Shown here piece after piece: positions 22,875-32,618 of a stretch of 64,000 nt of DNA (within the stretch, counting starts at the first letter, position 1; each line of letters starts with the position of its first letter). The notes under the pieces are model-generated. The model had not been told where the DNA came from. It searched no databases and worked only from the letters and a program-made list of their open reading frames with translations. Source of the DNA: Thereva unica (taxonomy: Eukaryota; Arthropoda; Insecta; Diptera; Therevidae); NCBI GenBank assembly GCA_949987705.1, contig OX465283.1, positions 163,199,850 to 163,263,849 on the forward strand. The letters run 5' to 3'. The translations under genes were made by a program, and so were the position numbers.

Positions 22875-24764
22875 TCACGCCACATTGAGAAGGGTCCTTT
22901 TAAGGACAACTTCACTGGTTAGCAAGCTAAACACACTCCTATTGTTGTTAGTATTTATAAGCATGCGATTAACGGGTTCGAACATGCCATAATTGGTGTT
23001 AGAGGAGTTAATGTGCAAAAGAGGTTCCCCTCTCAGGTTGTAGTTATTCACTCTAAATGACGCGCGGTTTCTTAAGAAACCAGAGTCCACTTTGTCATTC
23101 ATCAGTCGATGAACGAATATAACGTCAGCGACCTCACGGCGCTTATGGAGGGAGCTTAAGTTGAGCAATTTAAGTCTGTTCTCATAAGGCGGAAGAGCGA
23201 GTGGGTCATCCCACGGGAGGTGGCTGAGTGCAAACCGGACGAACTTCCTTTGAACCGATTCGATTCTACTAACATGGGAGGAATAGTAAGGAGACCATAC
23301 CTGGGAAGCGTAGTCAAGCAAAGGCCTAACCAAAGATACGTACAGGTGTTTAGTGACGAGGGGGTTGTTGAACTCTTTGGACCATCTTTTTATAAATCCC
23401 AGGACTGAATTGCCCTTGGAGGAGATATAATTGATGTGGGTGGAGAAATCCAACTTACTTTCTAACCTAACCCCAAGATCGATTACAGATTCAGTACGGA
23501 AGACCTTGTTGTCAAGGAGAGTATAGTCAAAAGTTATAACACCACGTTTCCTACAAAAAGTCATGATCTCGCATTTAGTAATATTAAGCACAAGGTTGTT
23601 GTTGGAACACCAAGAATAGAAGGTGTTTAGATCTGATTGCAGAAGTTTGCAATCCTCTATACTCCTTATGTGGCGATACAGTTTGATGTCATCAGCGTAA
23701 ATAAGGATTTTACAGTGCCTTAGCAGGGTAACAATATCGTCAATTGATAAAATAAAAAGAAGAGGGCCAAGATGACTGCCTTGTGGGACTCCAGAGGACG
23801 CTTCGATGTTCTTCGATTTGACTCCGCGGAATAGAACCTGGTAGGTTCTATCGGCTAAGTACGACTGGAACCAACCCACAAGGGCATGAGGAAATCCTAA
23901 TTTCTTTAGTTTAAGAGCTATAATAGAGTGGGAGAGCTTGTCGAAAGCCTTACTAAAATCTGTATAGACACAGTCAGTTTGGCAGCCAGTGACAAAGCCT
24001 CTAATTGTGTGTGAAGAGAACTCCAGTAAATTAGTAGTAGTGGAACGGGCTGCAAGAAAACCATGTTGGTTTGTTGAGATAAGCCTCTTGCAGATAGGGG
24101 CGATAGCAGAATAAATAATAGATTCGAAGAGTTTTGGTATAGACGATAACTTCGCAATCGGCCTATAATTAGATATTTCGTTTTTACAGCCTTTCTTATG
24201 AACAGGTATTATAAAAGAGTTCTTCCATAAGGTTGGGAAGCGCCCTTTATTTAGGGATTTTTGAAATAAACATAGAAGAGGAGACAGTAGGGCCCCTGCA
24301 CAGGATTTTAGAACAGCTGGAGGGACTCCATCAGGGCCGGACGAAAAATCTTGTGGAAGTTCATTTATATGTTTCGAGATATCATCCCTGGTTATAGACA
24401 GGGAAAAGTTTTGAGCCGTTTGGATTGCATTGATATGTCGAAAATTGTCTTCATCTGGTTGGAAAACAGAGGACGAGAAAGATTTGAGGAAGAACGATGC
24501 AAAATTTTCACAAATTTCGGCTGGATTAGAACTAAGGGAGTTCTCGTATTGCATGGTGTAAGGGTAATTATCAACTTTTTTCTTTGTGTTGATAAATTGA
24601 AAGAATGCTCTGGGATCACCATACACTTTACCTTCCATGTTTCTGAGGTACTCTTTATAGAGGGTTTCGGAGAGAGCATGAAATTGGTCATAGCAATTGA
24701 GAAATGCATCGAAACTCGCAGTGTCTTTCTTCTTCAGGTAGGTTTTCCAGAGTTTATTCTTCAA
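22875..24764 (-). CDS. Non-LTR retrotransposon reverse transcriptase, intact 629-codon ORF
   Basis: Uninterrupted ORF with all reverse transcriptase blocks in order: PTLWKNSFIIPVHKKG, NYRPIAKLSSIPKLFE, QHGFLAARSTTTNLLE, DFSKAFDKLSHSII, SSGVPQGSHLGPLLFILSID and the catalytic YADD in ILIYADDIKLYR, followed by the C-terminal thumb and tail. It fits the jockey/CR1 group of LINEs. The AP-type endonuclease that should precede the RT is absent and the ORF starts close to a short tandem repeat (24758-24835), so the copy is 5'-truncated. The absence of stops in 1.9 kb makes it the youngest-looking retroelement in the window. Confidence 0.9.
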   Translation of the reverse strand: MKNKLWKTYLKKKDTASFDAFLNCYDQFHALSETLYKEYLRNMEGKVYGDPRAFFQFINTKKKVDNYPYTMQYENSLSSNPAEICENFASFFLKSFSSSVFQPDEDNFRHINAIQTAQNFSLSITRDDISKHINELPQDFSSGPDGVPPAVLKSCAGALLSPLLCLFQKSLNKGRFPTLWKNSFIIPVHKKGCKNEISNYRPIAKLSSIPKLFESIIYSAIAPICKRLISTNQHGFLAARSTTTNLLEFSSHTIRGFVTGCQTDCVYTDFSKAFDKLSHSIIALKLKKLGFPHALVGWFQSYLADRTYQVLFRGVKSKNIEASSGVPQGSHLGPLLFILSIDDIVTLLRHCKILIYADDIKLYRHIRSIEDCKLLQSDLNTFYSWCSNNNLVLNITKCEIMTFCRKRGVITFDYTLLDNKVFRTESVIDLGVRLESKLDFSTHINYISSKGNSVLGFIKRWSKEFNNPLVTKHLYVSLVRPLLDYASQVWSPYYSSHVSRIESVQRKFVRFALSHLPWDDPLALPPYENRLKLLNLSSLHKRREVADVIFVHRLMNDKVDSGFLRNRASFRVNNYNLRGEPLLHINSSNTNYGMFEPVNRMLINTNNNRSVFSLLTSEVVLKRTLLNVA

Positions 24765-24835
24765 GTTTAATAATGTTCATGGCCATGTCTTCAAGTTTAA
24801 TAATGTTCATAATTCAAGTGCAATAATGTTCATGG
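24758..24835. repeat. Three short tandem repeats at the LINE 5' junction
   Basis: The unit cttcaagtttaataatgttcat occurs twice, and a variant attcaagtgcaataatgttc once, with ggcc-containing spacers. It sits at the truncated 5' end of the LINE and resembles junction filler. Confidence 0.65.
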
Positions 24836-24864
24836 CCCCAACGAAAGATCAAGGCGGCTCCAGA

Positions 24865-25163
24865 TTCACGGCGTGAACACCGGCAAACAAGCGCAAACGC
24901 GATTGCGGATGGTTTTCACTCGAGCCTTGCTTTCCGTTCCGAGTGGATGATACGATGTGAATTCTTGCCGTCAATTCACGGCTTGAAGGTGAATAGAAAT
25001 TCAGATCTTCAGGCCCGAACTGACGATAAATGCGAGTTTTCACTGTTTTCTTAAACTGCAGGCCACATACAGTTGGCGGCCAGTGAGTATATAGTGATAC
25101 TTGGCCTCAAAACGAAAAATTTCAGGCTACGGCCTGCTGGCGATCTGTGTGTAAATTGGAGCC
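24865..25163. mobile_element. Family B MITE, inverted copy
   Basis: The reverse complement aligns with 14372 onwards (ggcctgaagatct, ttgaggccaag, gcagtttaagaaaac). Its other end (acggcgtgaacaccggc) matches the 63235-63288 copy. Lies inside the TTA-flanked element, next to the LINE. Confidence 0.6.
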
Positions 25164-25704
25164 TCCGAATTCTAATCGGATTTCACTACGGCTACGAACA
25201 AAGACTTTAAAAGCGAGGCCTTTCCTGCATTTCTATATTTTAAGAAAAGGCCCGCTTTGTTGTGGTTACCACGGTAAATACGTATTTTAAGTGTAAATAC
25301 TAGATTTATTAAAATTTCAAAAATCTCGCGTGAGATTAGGGGGGAGGGATGGGATCGAGCCAAATCTCACGAAATTTCACCCAGGGGGGAGGTAAAAAAT
25401 CCCAAAATCACTCGTGATTTATGGACGACCCCTTAAAGAGGCTTTATTCTGGAACCGTACATAGGTAGTATTTCTAAATGAAACAAACACTTCTTTGTGT
25501 AACCATATTTAGCCACAAAATCAAAAATTAAAAAAAATGAGAATCCACACACGAGTCGACAGAAACGAGATCGATTTGAAACTAGTTTGCAACTGCTTGC
25601 GTACGACTATTCTTGCCGTACGGAAGCAATATCAAGCTTATACTTGCGTGCTTGTGTTGCATTTGGCGGTTCCATGACATGCGGCTAGTTTCCACGAACA
25701 CTTA

Positions 25705-25891
25705 GGCCCCTGTGCTAAAAGTCGAGTCGTGTTTCGTGGACAAGTCGTCTGAGTTAAAGAAAGCGACGCTTCAGTCGAATTACGACTTTCAGCGTAGAAG
25801 CCTAGAGTAGAAATGCTAAGTTGAGTTTAGGCCGCTGTACTGAAAGTCGTGATTCCACTGAAAAGTCACTTTTTTCAACTTAACGGGGCCT
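25705..25891. mobile_element. Family A MITE dimer with TTA duplication
   Basis: Outer ends GGCCCCTGTGCTAAAAGTCG and ..aacttaacggggcc, flanked by TTA at 25702-25704 and 25892-25894. Two units (about 25705-25802 and 25828-25891) are separated by a spacer containing ctaagttgagttta. Confidence 0.75.
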
Positions 25892-26121
25892 TAATTTCGT
25901 AGTTCCCCGACATAACCGAAAAATCTAAGTAACGAGTGTATGATTGTGTGTCCTATGTCGAATGCCGCAATATAGTAAAAGTTGAAAGTAGATCGACATT
26001 TGCGTTGCATGCATTCCATTCATAGAATATTCCGTCATGTCGTATTTGAATACACACACACTTCTATATTGTCGTCACCGAATGAAACGCGTGTACGCTT
26101 GGAAATGCCGCCAGTTTCAGC

Positions 26122-26358
26122 GGCTAGTTTGTGTATGTCGAAAACGAAAACTATTTTTTGTCTCGGGTTCGCGTAGGTCGAAAATTTTCGTCTGAAGCCG
26201 ACGAAAGGCACTCGAAAGATCTTGGGTTATCGAGTTTTTGCATTAGGACACAAACAATTTTCTTTCGACCTATGCGAACGCTAAAATTTTCGTCGACTTC
26301 AATTTTTCGACTTCATTTTTTTTGTACGATTATCGTCGTTCGCCATACACGAACCGGC
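26122..26358. mobile_element. Family D MITE, inverted copy
   Basis: Ends ggctagtttgtgtatg and catacacgaaccggcc. The interior is the reverse complement of much of 20351-20667 (tacgattatcgtcgttcg, gaaaattttcgtctgaagcc). Located in the right part of the hAT element. Confidence 0.65.
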
Positions 26359-26707
26359 CCCAGGTTTCATATTGGCTGCAAACTGGTTGTGAGCGTGCTA
26401 ATGATGAAACCAGTTTGAAACAGGGATTGCAAATTCATCGACCCATGTACGTAGGGCCTCAATGTTTATGGAATTCTTGCTTTAGTCCCTTATTTTTTGG
26501 CGATAATTCTATTACGCGAGAAATTGCAATAAAAGAAAGAGCGACGCATCGAGTGAGTGCTCAAAGAGTGGTCGAACGGTCGTACTCGCAGATCGCTTCC
26601 CCGACATATATGATCTGCGCAAAGATGAACCGAATCCGGTTTGGTACGTTTTTGACAGAATATTCGTATTCGGTCGAACCCGTATTCGGCGCATCTCTAA
26701 TAAAATA

Positions 26708-27562
26708 TAAATTTAATTATAATAATATAACCAAAAACTAAAAATAATAATAATAATAAAAAAAATATTTCTAAATAAAAAATTTGAACAAGATCAAGAA
26801 ATACAGTTTTACAATTTTTCTTTTTTTCTTTTTTTGATTTAATATTTTTAAAAATAATAATCTTAATGCTGACTTCCACACACTGACTTAAAATAAATAA
26901 AGTCAGAGCGGCTCAAAAGGACAATTAGCATTGTTTTTTTGTTTTTTTTAATTTTATTTTAATAATAATTACAATTTGCTTAATCTTAAACCTACAATCT
27001 GCACATTTTTTTTTTTCATTTTTTTTATATTGATTGATTTCATTTTTTTTAGCAATTTTCAATTTTATTTATAAAAAATTCTATCACATTGGTAAAATAA
27101 TAAAAGAATAAAACTGATTTTATTAATAATTTCTTTTCCATTTTATTTTATATTTATTATTTTCCATTCTTTTACGTAATAATTTTCTGTTTTTTATGTT
27201 TTATGTTTTGTTTTTTTATAGGATTTTTTAGTAATGGTACAAGTGTTTATCTATGCCCAAAAGTGTTTTAATCTTTTTCTTTACAATTTCGATTTGCTTT
27301 GACGAGTATTTTTTATTTTTTTTATATATTTGTTCGAATTATTTTTAAACAGGAAATTGTGAAGTGGGATTGTGTGAAGTGTTTTTCTTCCATCAATTAA
27401 AGCGATCAGCAACTTAACTTTTTGTTCTGTTTTGTTTAGTTTAAAGTTCTTTTCTTTTTATAAATATTGTACATACAAAAACTATTTATGATTGTTATCC
27501 TTCAACAATGTCTACAATGTCTGATCGCAAATTCGGAATAAGTTTTTGTTTTTCGAAATTTG
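26708..27562. other. Very AT-rich low-complexity tract (right half)
   Basis: Continuation of the block at 21410-22169 on the other side of the hAT insertion. Poly-A/T rich, no ORF. Confidence 0.6.
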
Positions 27563-27686
27563 GGCCACTGTGCTGAAAGTCGAGTCGTCACGACACGACG
27601 AGTCGTTTGTGTTGAAGAAAGTGACGTGACGAAAGTGACTAGTCGTTTGTGTTGAAGTTAGTGGAATCACAATCAGTAAATGGGCC
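27563..27686. mobile_element. Family A MITE, rearranged unit
   Basis: Starts ggccactgtgctgaaagtcg and ends aaatgggcc. The internal block tagtcgtttgtgttgaag is duplicated (about 27601 and 27643). It is followed by the spacer taaattcaactta, then a family E copy. Confidence 0.6.
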
Positions 27687-27699
27687 TAAATTCAACTTA

Positions 27700-27910
27700 A
27701 GCGGGCTCTAAACGAGGCAGTGAACATTATTTCATTCGAATGTTGGCTTCCAACGATTGAGTCAGCACCGACAATAGCCCGAACATGTCTAAATATGAAC
27801 GTTGGACGCTTGGAATTGGACACTCGTAGTTCGAGTATCGGCCACACGATACGTCCTACTATCACGCGTCCAACGTTAGAGGGTGTTCATAGTATCGTGA
27901 AGAGCCGGCT
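27700..27910. mobile_element. Family E MITE with TTA duplication, copy 2
   Basis: Left AGCGGGCTCTAAACGAGGC, right atcgtgaagagccggct. TTA on both sides (27697-27699 and 27911-27913). Interior about 80% like 18758-18965 by eye. Confidence 0.8.
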
Positions 27911-27927
27911 TTAGCAATTCGACTCTA

Positions 27928-28406
27928 GACCCCGGTGTCGAAAGTCGTAATTCGACTGAAACATCACTTCCTTCCACTCAAAGGACTTGTCAAGCCTGCA
28001 CTACACTATTCGCGAAGTTACTTCAGCGAAGTACTTCGCGAAATTAATCGAAGTCGCGAAGAGCCCAGTAGCATGGCGTCCGCACGCTATCCAACATGGA
28101 ACGCGAAAACACGAAGCAGCTGCAGTTTCAAGGTGCACTCACACGTATTATAACTACGTACATACTTATCATAAAAAGAAAATTAAAAAGGACGAAGTGA
28201 GTCGAGAAGTGTAGTAGACGCTTCGTGTTCGAATTTCGGCAAACTTCGAGTCCTGTGACTCGGCCGCAGAAACCGCAATAAAAGCGAAGTTCCCCGAGAC
28301 GAAGTAAAGTTACACGAAGTGCCTCTCTACACTCTCTACTTTGACCAACTTCGCGAGTAGAGTAGTGCAGGCTTCCAAAACACGACTCGACATTCAACAC
28401 AGGGCC
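27928..28406. mobile_element. Family A MITE split by a nested MITE
   Basis: The left half gaccccggtgtcgaaagtcg..ggacttgtca and the right half ccaaaacacgactcgacattcaacacagggcc rejoin as one family A unit. The break at 27993-28373 is a separate inverted-repeat element. Confidence 0.72.
27993..28373. mobile_element. Nested MITE with AGCCTGCACTAC termini
   Basis: Left agcctgcactacactattcg, right cgagtagagtagtgcaggct. Subterminal cgcgaagtta / aacttcgcg repeats are present. Flanks TCA and TCC agree with a 3-bp duplication. The interior is rich in cgaag motifs and has no ORF. Confidence 0.72.
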
Positions 28407-28860
28407 TTGCTTTTATTTAAATAATGACTGACTTTCAATATTTATGCATACATACATAGTGTGACAAAAGTAACTACATATATGATATGTAAATTGTTTT
28501 TAAACCTTTTTTTGTTTGCCATTATTTAGTTGTTTTACTGTTTGTGAATTTAAAAAATTTAACACTCTACAATTGCGCTATGAACATTGCATAGTTTTAC
28601 AGATTCTTTAGACCAGGGAGAACCAAGTTTTGTATACATTAGATCTAGTCTTCATCAGAAAAGTGTGTCGCGATCGACTTGTCGTGTGTTGTGACAAGTC
28701 GCATGTTGTTACAAGTCGTGTGTTGGGACAAGTCGTTTGAGCTAAAGAAAGTGACTGTTCAGACACTTGCAATAATATGGGGACAAGTAGGCGGCGATAA
28801 CCGGAACTATGAAAAATATGTCAATAGAACTTCGAGTAGGCGACGAAAAGAAATTTAGGA

Positions 28861-28895
28861 TATAAAAGGCGAGCCGGAGCCTCAAAATTTCAGTC
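28861..28895 (+). promoter_or_regulatory. Core promoter-like TATA box plus initiator
   Basis: TATAAAA at 28861-28867 is followed by TCAGTC at 28890-28895, placing the initiator A 31 bp downstream of the TATA start. This is the canonical arthropod spacing. No recognisable ORF follows. It may be the promoter of an LTR or other element whose body is lost. Confidence 0.4.
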
Positions 28896-29402
28896 AACCA
28901 CAGTTATTGAAAACATCAAGAAGTTCAAGCGTTTCCTTTTGTTTTATAGTTCCTATTATTACCTATTAAATAATTTACTTTTTGGAAGGTATGTTGTATG
29001 ATTTTAAACACATACATGTCATTATATGACATCGTGCCTACACAGTACACTTTTATTAATCACTAGGATCCGTGTCACATACATGTCGGACCCCCGGCAT
29101 CGTGCCAAGGAAACTAGTTTTCTTTCAGAGCCAGAGTAGCAGTTTTTTTATTGTTTCGTTTTTTTGATATGTTAAAGAATAAATAAATAAACCAAGACAA
29201 ATAATAAACAAATTAAGTTCACCAACCAATACAGAGTTTTAGTAAATTATCCATTTCATTCCCATTTCCACGTCTTCTTCTCTGAGTTTGCTCTGGATAG
29301 TGGTCCTTGGAACACATAGTGGTCACGTTTGGAACTGTCACATTTCGAACGATATTATATAAATTGCCAATCTATTCTTTCATTCGCTACACTAAACCCT
29401 CA
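28896..29402. other. Non-coding stretch downstream of the promoter-like site
   Basis: No domain-bearing ORF. Contains a ggatccgtgtcacatacatgt block and an aataaataaataaacc run at about 29179 that could serve as polyadenylation signal. Confidence 0.35.
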
Positions 29403-29462
29403 ATAAACAGAGACTTTTCAGTCGAATTACGACTTTCAATACAGAGGCCTAAATTCAACTTA

Positions 29463-29560
29463 GAACCTCTTCTGTGCTGAAAACTGTAATTCTACTGAAA
29501 GTTCGCTTTCTTCAGGTCAAACGACTTACCGTGACACGACTCGACTTTCAGAACAGGGGC
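29463..29560. mobile_element. Family A MITE with TTA duplication, preceded by a half unit
   Basis: Left gaacctcttctgtgctgaaa, right ctttcagaacaggggc. TTA at 29460-29462 and 29561-29563. The sequence just before (about 29412-29449) is the right half of another family A unit, joined by the spacer taaattcaactta. Confidence 0.75.
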
Positions 29561-29563
29561 TTA

Positions 29564-29960
29564 AGCCTAAGTAGGGGAAGAGGTATGAAATACATTATGT
29601 GGCGACAGCCTAGGGATGGACGATATGCATACATTCGACGCATAGACACGAACCGATGGTTTATAAGAATCCGCTGGCAAGATAGAATTTCAAACGAAGA
29701 GCTATGGCGCCGTACCGGCCAAGAAAGGAAAGACGACCAAATCAGGCGAAGGAAATGAAATTGGATTGGCCACATCTTGCGACACGAAAATTTAGTCAAG
29801 CAGGTCCTTGACTGGAATCCACAAGGATCCCATCGAGGCGGAAGACTTAGACAACGAGGAGAACCCTATTAGCAGAGGCCGCAACAACTGGAAGATCCTG
29901 GAGAGCAGTCGCATAAAACAGAGTCTGCTGGACGACAACTGCCTTCGAGAAATTAAAAAA
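29564..29960 (+). pseudogene. LINE reverse transcriptase tail, degraded
   Basis: Plus-strand frames give RWQDRISNEELWRRTGQ, then WNWIGHILRHENLVKQVLDW and NPQGS, matching the block at 2225-2512. Frameshifts and stops follow. No RT core. Confidence 0.65.
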
Positions 29961-29974
29961 ATTGCCTTTGTCAA

Positions 29975-30645
29975 GAACAAGTATTGAAACACTATTCAAT
30001 CCGGAATTGATCACTGAGTTACATACTGATGTCAACAAACAAAGTCTCGAAGCTGTTGTACTTCAAAAACAAACCGATGCTCACCCAGTCTTTTCATGAG
30101 TTTCATACAAAACAACGCCCTGTGGGAAAATTACACGAGCTACGAGCTAGAGTGTCTTGCGATCGTCAAAGCTTTGTCCAGGCTAAGATACTATTTGTTA
30201 GGTATCAATTTTAAAATCTTTATGGACTGTCAGGCTTTTCAACAATCGATGAAGAAAAGGGAGTTGGGTGTCAGGATCGCTAGGTGGGTATTAGTTTTGG
30301 AGGAGTACAATTGTACGATACATTATCGCACAGGAGTACGAATGATGCCGATTTCCAGCTGTACAGATCGTTGAAAAGGACTTCGGTAAGCGTATAAATT
30401 GGATATACCCCTACATATTCTCCATCTTGATCATCTGGGTCCACTAGCTTCCACCAAAGGAACTATAATTATTGTTCTTTACTGTTGATACGTTTAGTAA
30501 GTTTTGTCGGCTGTTCTCAGTAAAGGATACAACCAGCGAAGAAGTATTACGGAGGTTTAAGTCACTAAGTGCGACGTTTGGCAACCCGTATAGGTTTATT
30601 ACAGATCGTGGAACTGCTTTTACCTCAGGACCTCTGGGATGGTAG
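29975..30645 (+). pseudogene. Gypsy RNase H and integrase fragment
   Basis: ENYTSYELECLAIVKALSRL, then YYLLGINFKIFMDCQAF (about 30120-30250) is an RNase H segment. Integrase core pieces follow near 30475-30640 (VDTFSKFCRLFSVKDTTSEE, then FGNPYRFITDRGTAFTSG). Frameshifts separate them. Directly abuts LINE tails on both sides. Confidence 0.75.
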
Positions 30646-30895
30646 CCATGCCTTACTCTCTGGACTACCGAGGAGTTGAACTGGAGAACAATCGTATCCC
30701 AAAACGCCTCATGGTAGGGGAAATTTCAGAAAATGGACCAGTAGACAGACCTAGGTAGTGATGGATCGACTCTGTGACGATTGGTGAAGAGGCAATGCTC
30801 AACATACGCAACTAGGGACATATTGCAAAAGACCGTCAAACTTGTAGAAATGCCTTAGAGGAGGACACGGCTCGATATGGGCTGTAGCGCCATTG
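30646..30895 (+). pseudogene. LINE C-terminal tail fragment
   Basis: IPKRLMVGEISENGPVDRPR followed by WIDSV and a RQTCRNALEED block is the usual end of many RTE-like LINE ORF2 proteins (R-P-x-G/D-R-P-R..W-x-D). Stops interrupt it. Confidence 0.55.
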
Positions 30896-32618
30896 GATGG
30901 ATATTACTACCCTACCCACTTGTCCTTTTCATAGTTCTCTCGTAAAAAACTGGATCTGATGCAGCTGAAGGAATACTAGTGTAGATTGGGCCAATTGATG
31001 CTGCGCCACTATCAGTAGAAAGGTGGAAAACGAATTCAGTAAGAGAGAGGGAGCGCATCCTTCAAAGCTTACCAAGCCAAGATGTAAATTTCATCGTGTC
31101 GAAAACTGTATGGCTATAACGCTAAAACGATTTCCGTTATCCTGATATGGAGGCTTTGTTAGGGCGGACTTTACCTTTTCCACTATGTTTGTGGGACTTT
31201 TATGGACCCATTAAAAGGCTAAAAAGCGCTCTGACATTGTATTCATCTGTCCGAAACCAGCTATTGGTACACCCACTACTAGTTTGTTGAAAAAGGACCC
31301 TTGTTAATTGGACTGTGATGAAACACATCGAACGCTGGATGTCCGCGCCTGTATTGGCCAACTCTAAGCGGTTTCTTTCTGAGCAGTTCTTTAAGGCGAC
31401 CAAGGAATTGTTGGAGCGTAGTATGAAGGTTGCCAGGATACTTGGTTGGTTTAAGATCTAATAAATCTTTAAAACAAATAGCGATGATTCAGTAAAAGAT
31501 TGTATTTTGGGTATTAGATTACGTATAGTACCTTTAACAACAGCGAACGAATACTTCCAACGAACAATTTTCAGTCCACAGATCAACCTATGTAAAGGAT
31601 AACAATCTTGAATACTTTGAAATTATATGTAATTACTGTAAAAAAAATATATTAACTAAATTCAAAATATTCTAATCAACTTCATTCAATAAAATTTCTG
31701 AAATTAAATTAATATAGGAAAAAAATGAAGATTGCTTCTCTTGATTTCGTTACTTTTTTTTTGTTTAGTCACAGCACTCTGCAGGCAGTATTAATTAATA
31801 ATCGTGTGTCGTTAGTCCGTTAATTAAAACAAAATCAAATCACACATTACTATGACTTACTTATATCTTGAATTCGACCAAAACAATAATAATTAAGATA
31901 ATAATAATAAATGTAATAAAAAAAAGTTAGGGTGTTTCAAAAACAAAACAAAATTAAATTAAAAATAAAAACAAAGTAAAATTTAAAATAAAAAAAAAAC
32001 TCTTTTACAATTATTTCACAATTATATATAAAAATAAAATTCTTCAGTCCGGCCATTTTCTTTTTTTTTAAATGTTATCTTCTTCATTGTCAAATCAATC
32101 TGTGTTTTGGTTTCTGTTTTATACTCATAAAAATATATATTATATAAGTGTTTCCTATACAGTAAATAGTAGTTAGAATAGTATTCATAATCCATAATAT
32201 GATTATACACATTTTTTTTGTTTCAAATATAATTCATTAGTTTTTTGAAAATTAATGAATTTAGTTTTTTTGTTTTTGTAAATTTAAACGAAATTCAAAT
32301 GGTAATAAATATAATCATGCGTTTTTGTTTTTGTTTTATATAGATAAAAGTTCTGGTTTTTTTGTTTTTTGATCTCGAAACTTAAAAAAAAAATTTACCA
32401 TTTTTTAATTAAAACTTGATCGATTAAATATAATAATTTCTTTTTTATAAAAAAAAAGGGAAAAAATAATAATTAGAATTGTTTCTTGCTTATCTTGCTT
32501 TTTTTTAAATATTTCATTTTTCTTTTTTTCTTTTTCTCGTGGTAAATTTTTTCTCTCTTTTATTTTTTTTGTTTTAAATATTTTTTAGTTTTAATTGTCT
32601 TTTTTTAATACTTATTAA
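30896..32618. other. AT-rich DNA downstream of the attractin stop, no recognised gene
   Basis: 30900-31460 holds degraded coding-like sequence that I could not assign. 31460-32618 is strongly AT-rich and probably includes the attractin 3' UTR on the minus strand. An AATAAA on that strand lies at about 32559-32564, but the low complexity makes it weak evidence. Confidence 0.4.

Larger units (their letters stand above)
22288..25432. mobile_element. Nested inverted-repeat element with TTA duplication
   Basis: Left GGGGTCGTCCATtaatt and right atttATGGACGACCCC, flanked by TTA at 22285-22287 and 25433-25435. Both ends continue with related inverted sequence (caaatctcacg..gggg). Lies wholly inside the hAT element and itself contains the LINE at about 22640-24764 and a family B MITE. 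Confidence 0.78.
22170..26699. mobile_element. hAT-type element carrying nested insertions, 8-bp target duplication
   Basis: Terminal inverted repeat TAGAGATGCGCCGAAT at 22170 is mirrored by ATTCGGCGCATCTCTA ending at 26699 (with local gaps inside). It is flanked on both sides by the identical 8-mer ATAAAATA (22162-22169 and 26700-26707), the hallmark of hAT insertion. Subterminal attcgtattcggc motifs repeat at both ends. Removing the nested elements leaves roughly 1 kb with no transposase, so the host element is non-autonomous. Confidence 0.85.

Noticed and set aside
24351..24770. 139-codon plus-strand ORF
   Set aside because: Antisense shadow of the intact LINE reverse transcriptase on the minus strand.
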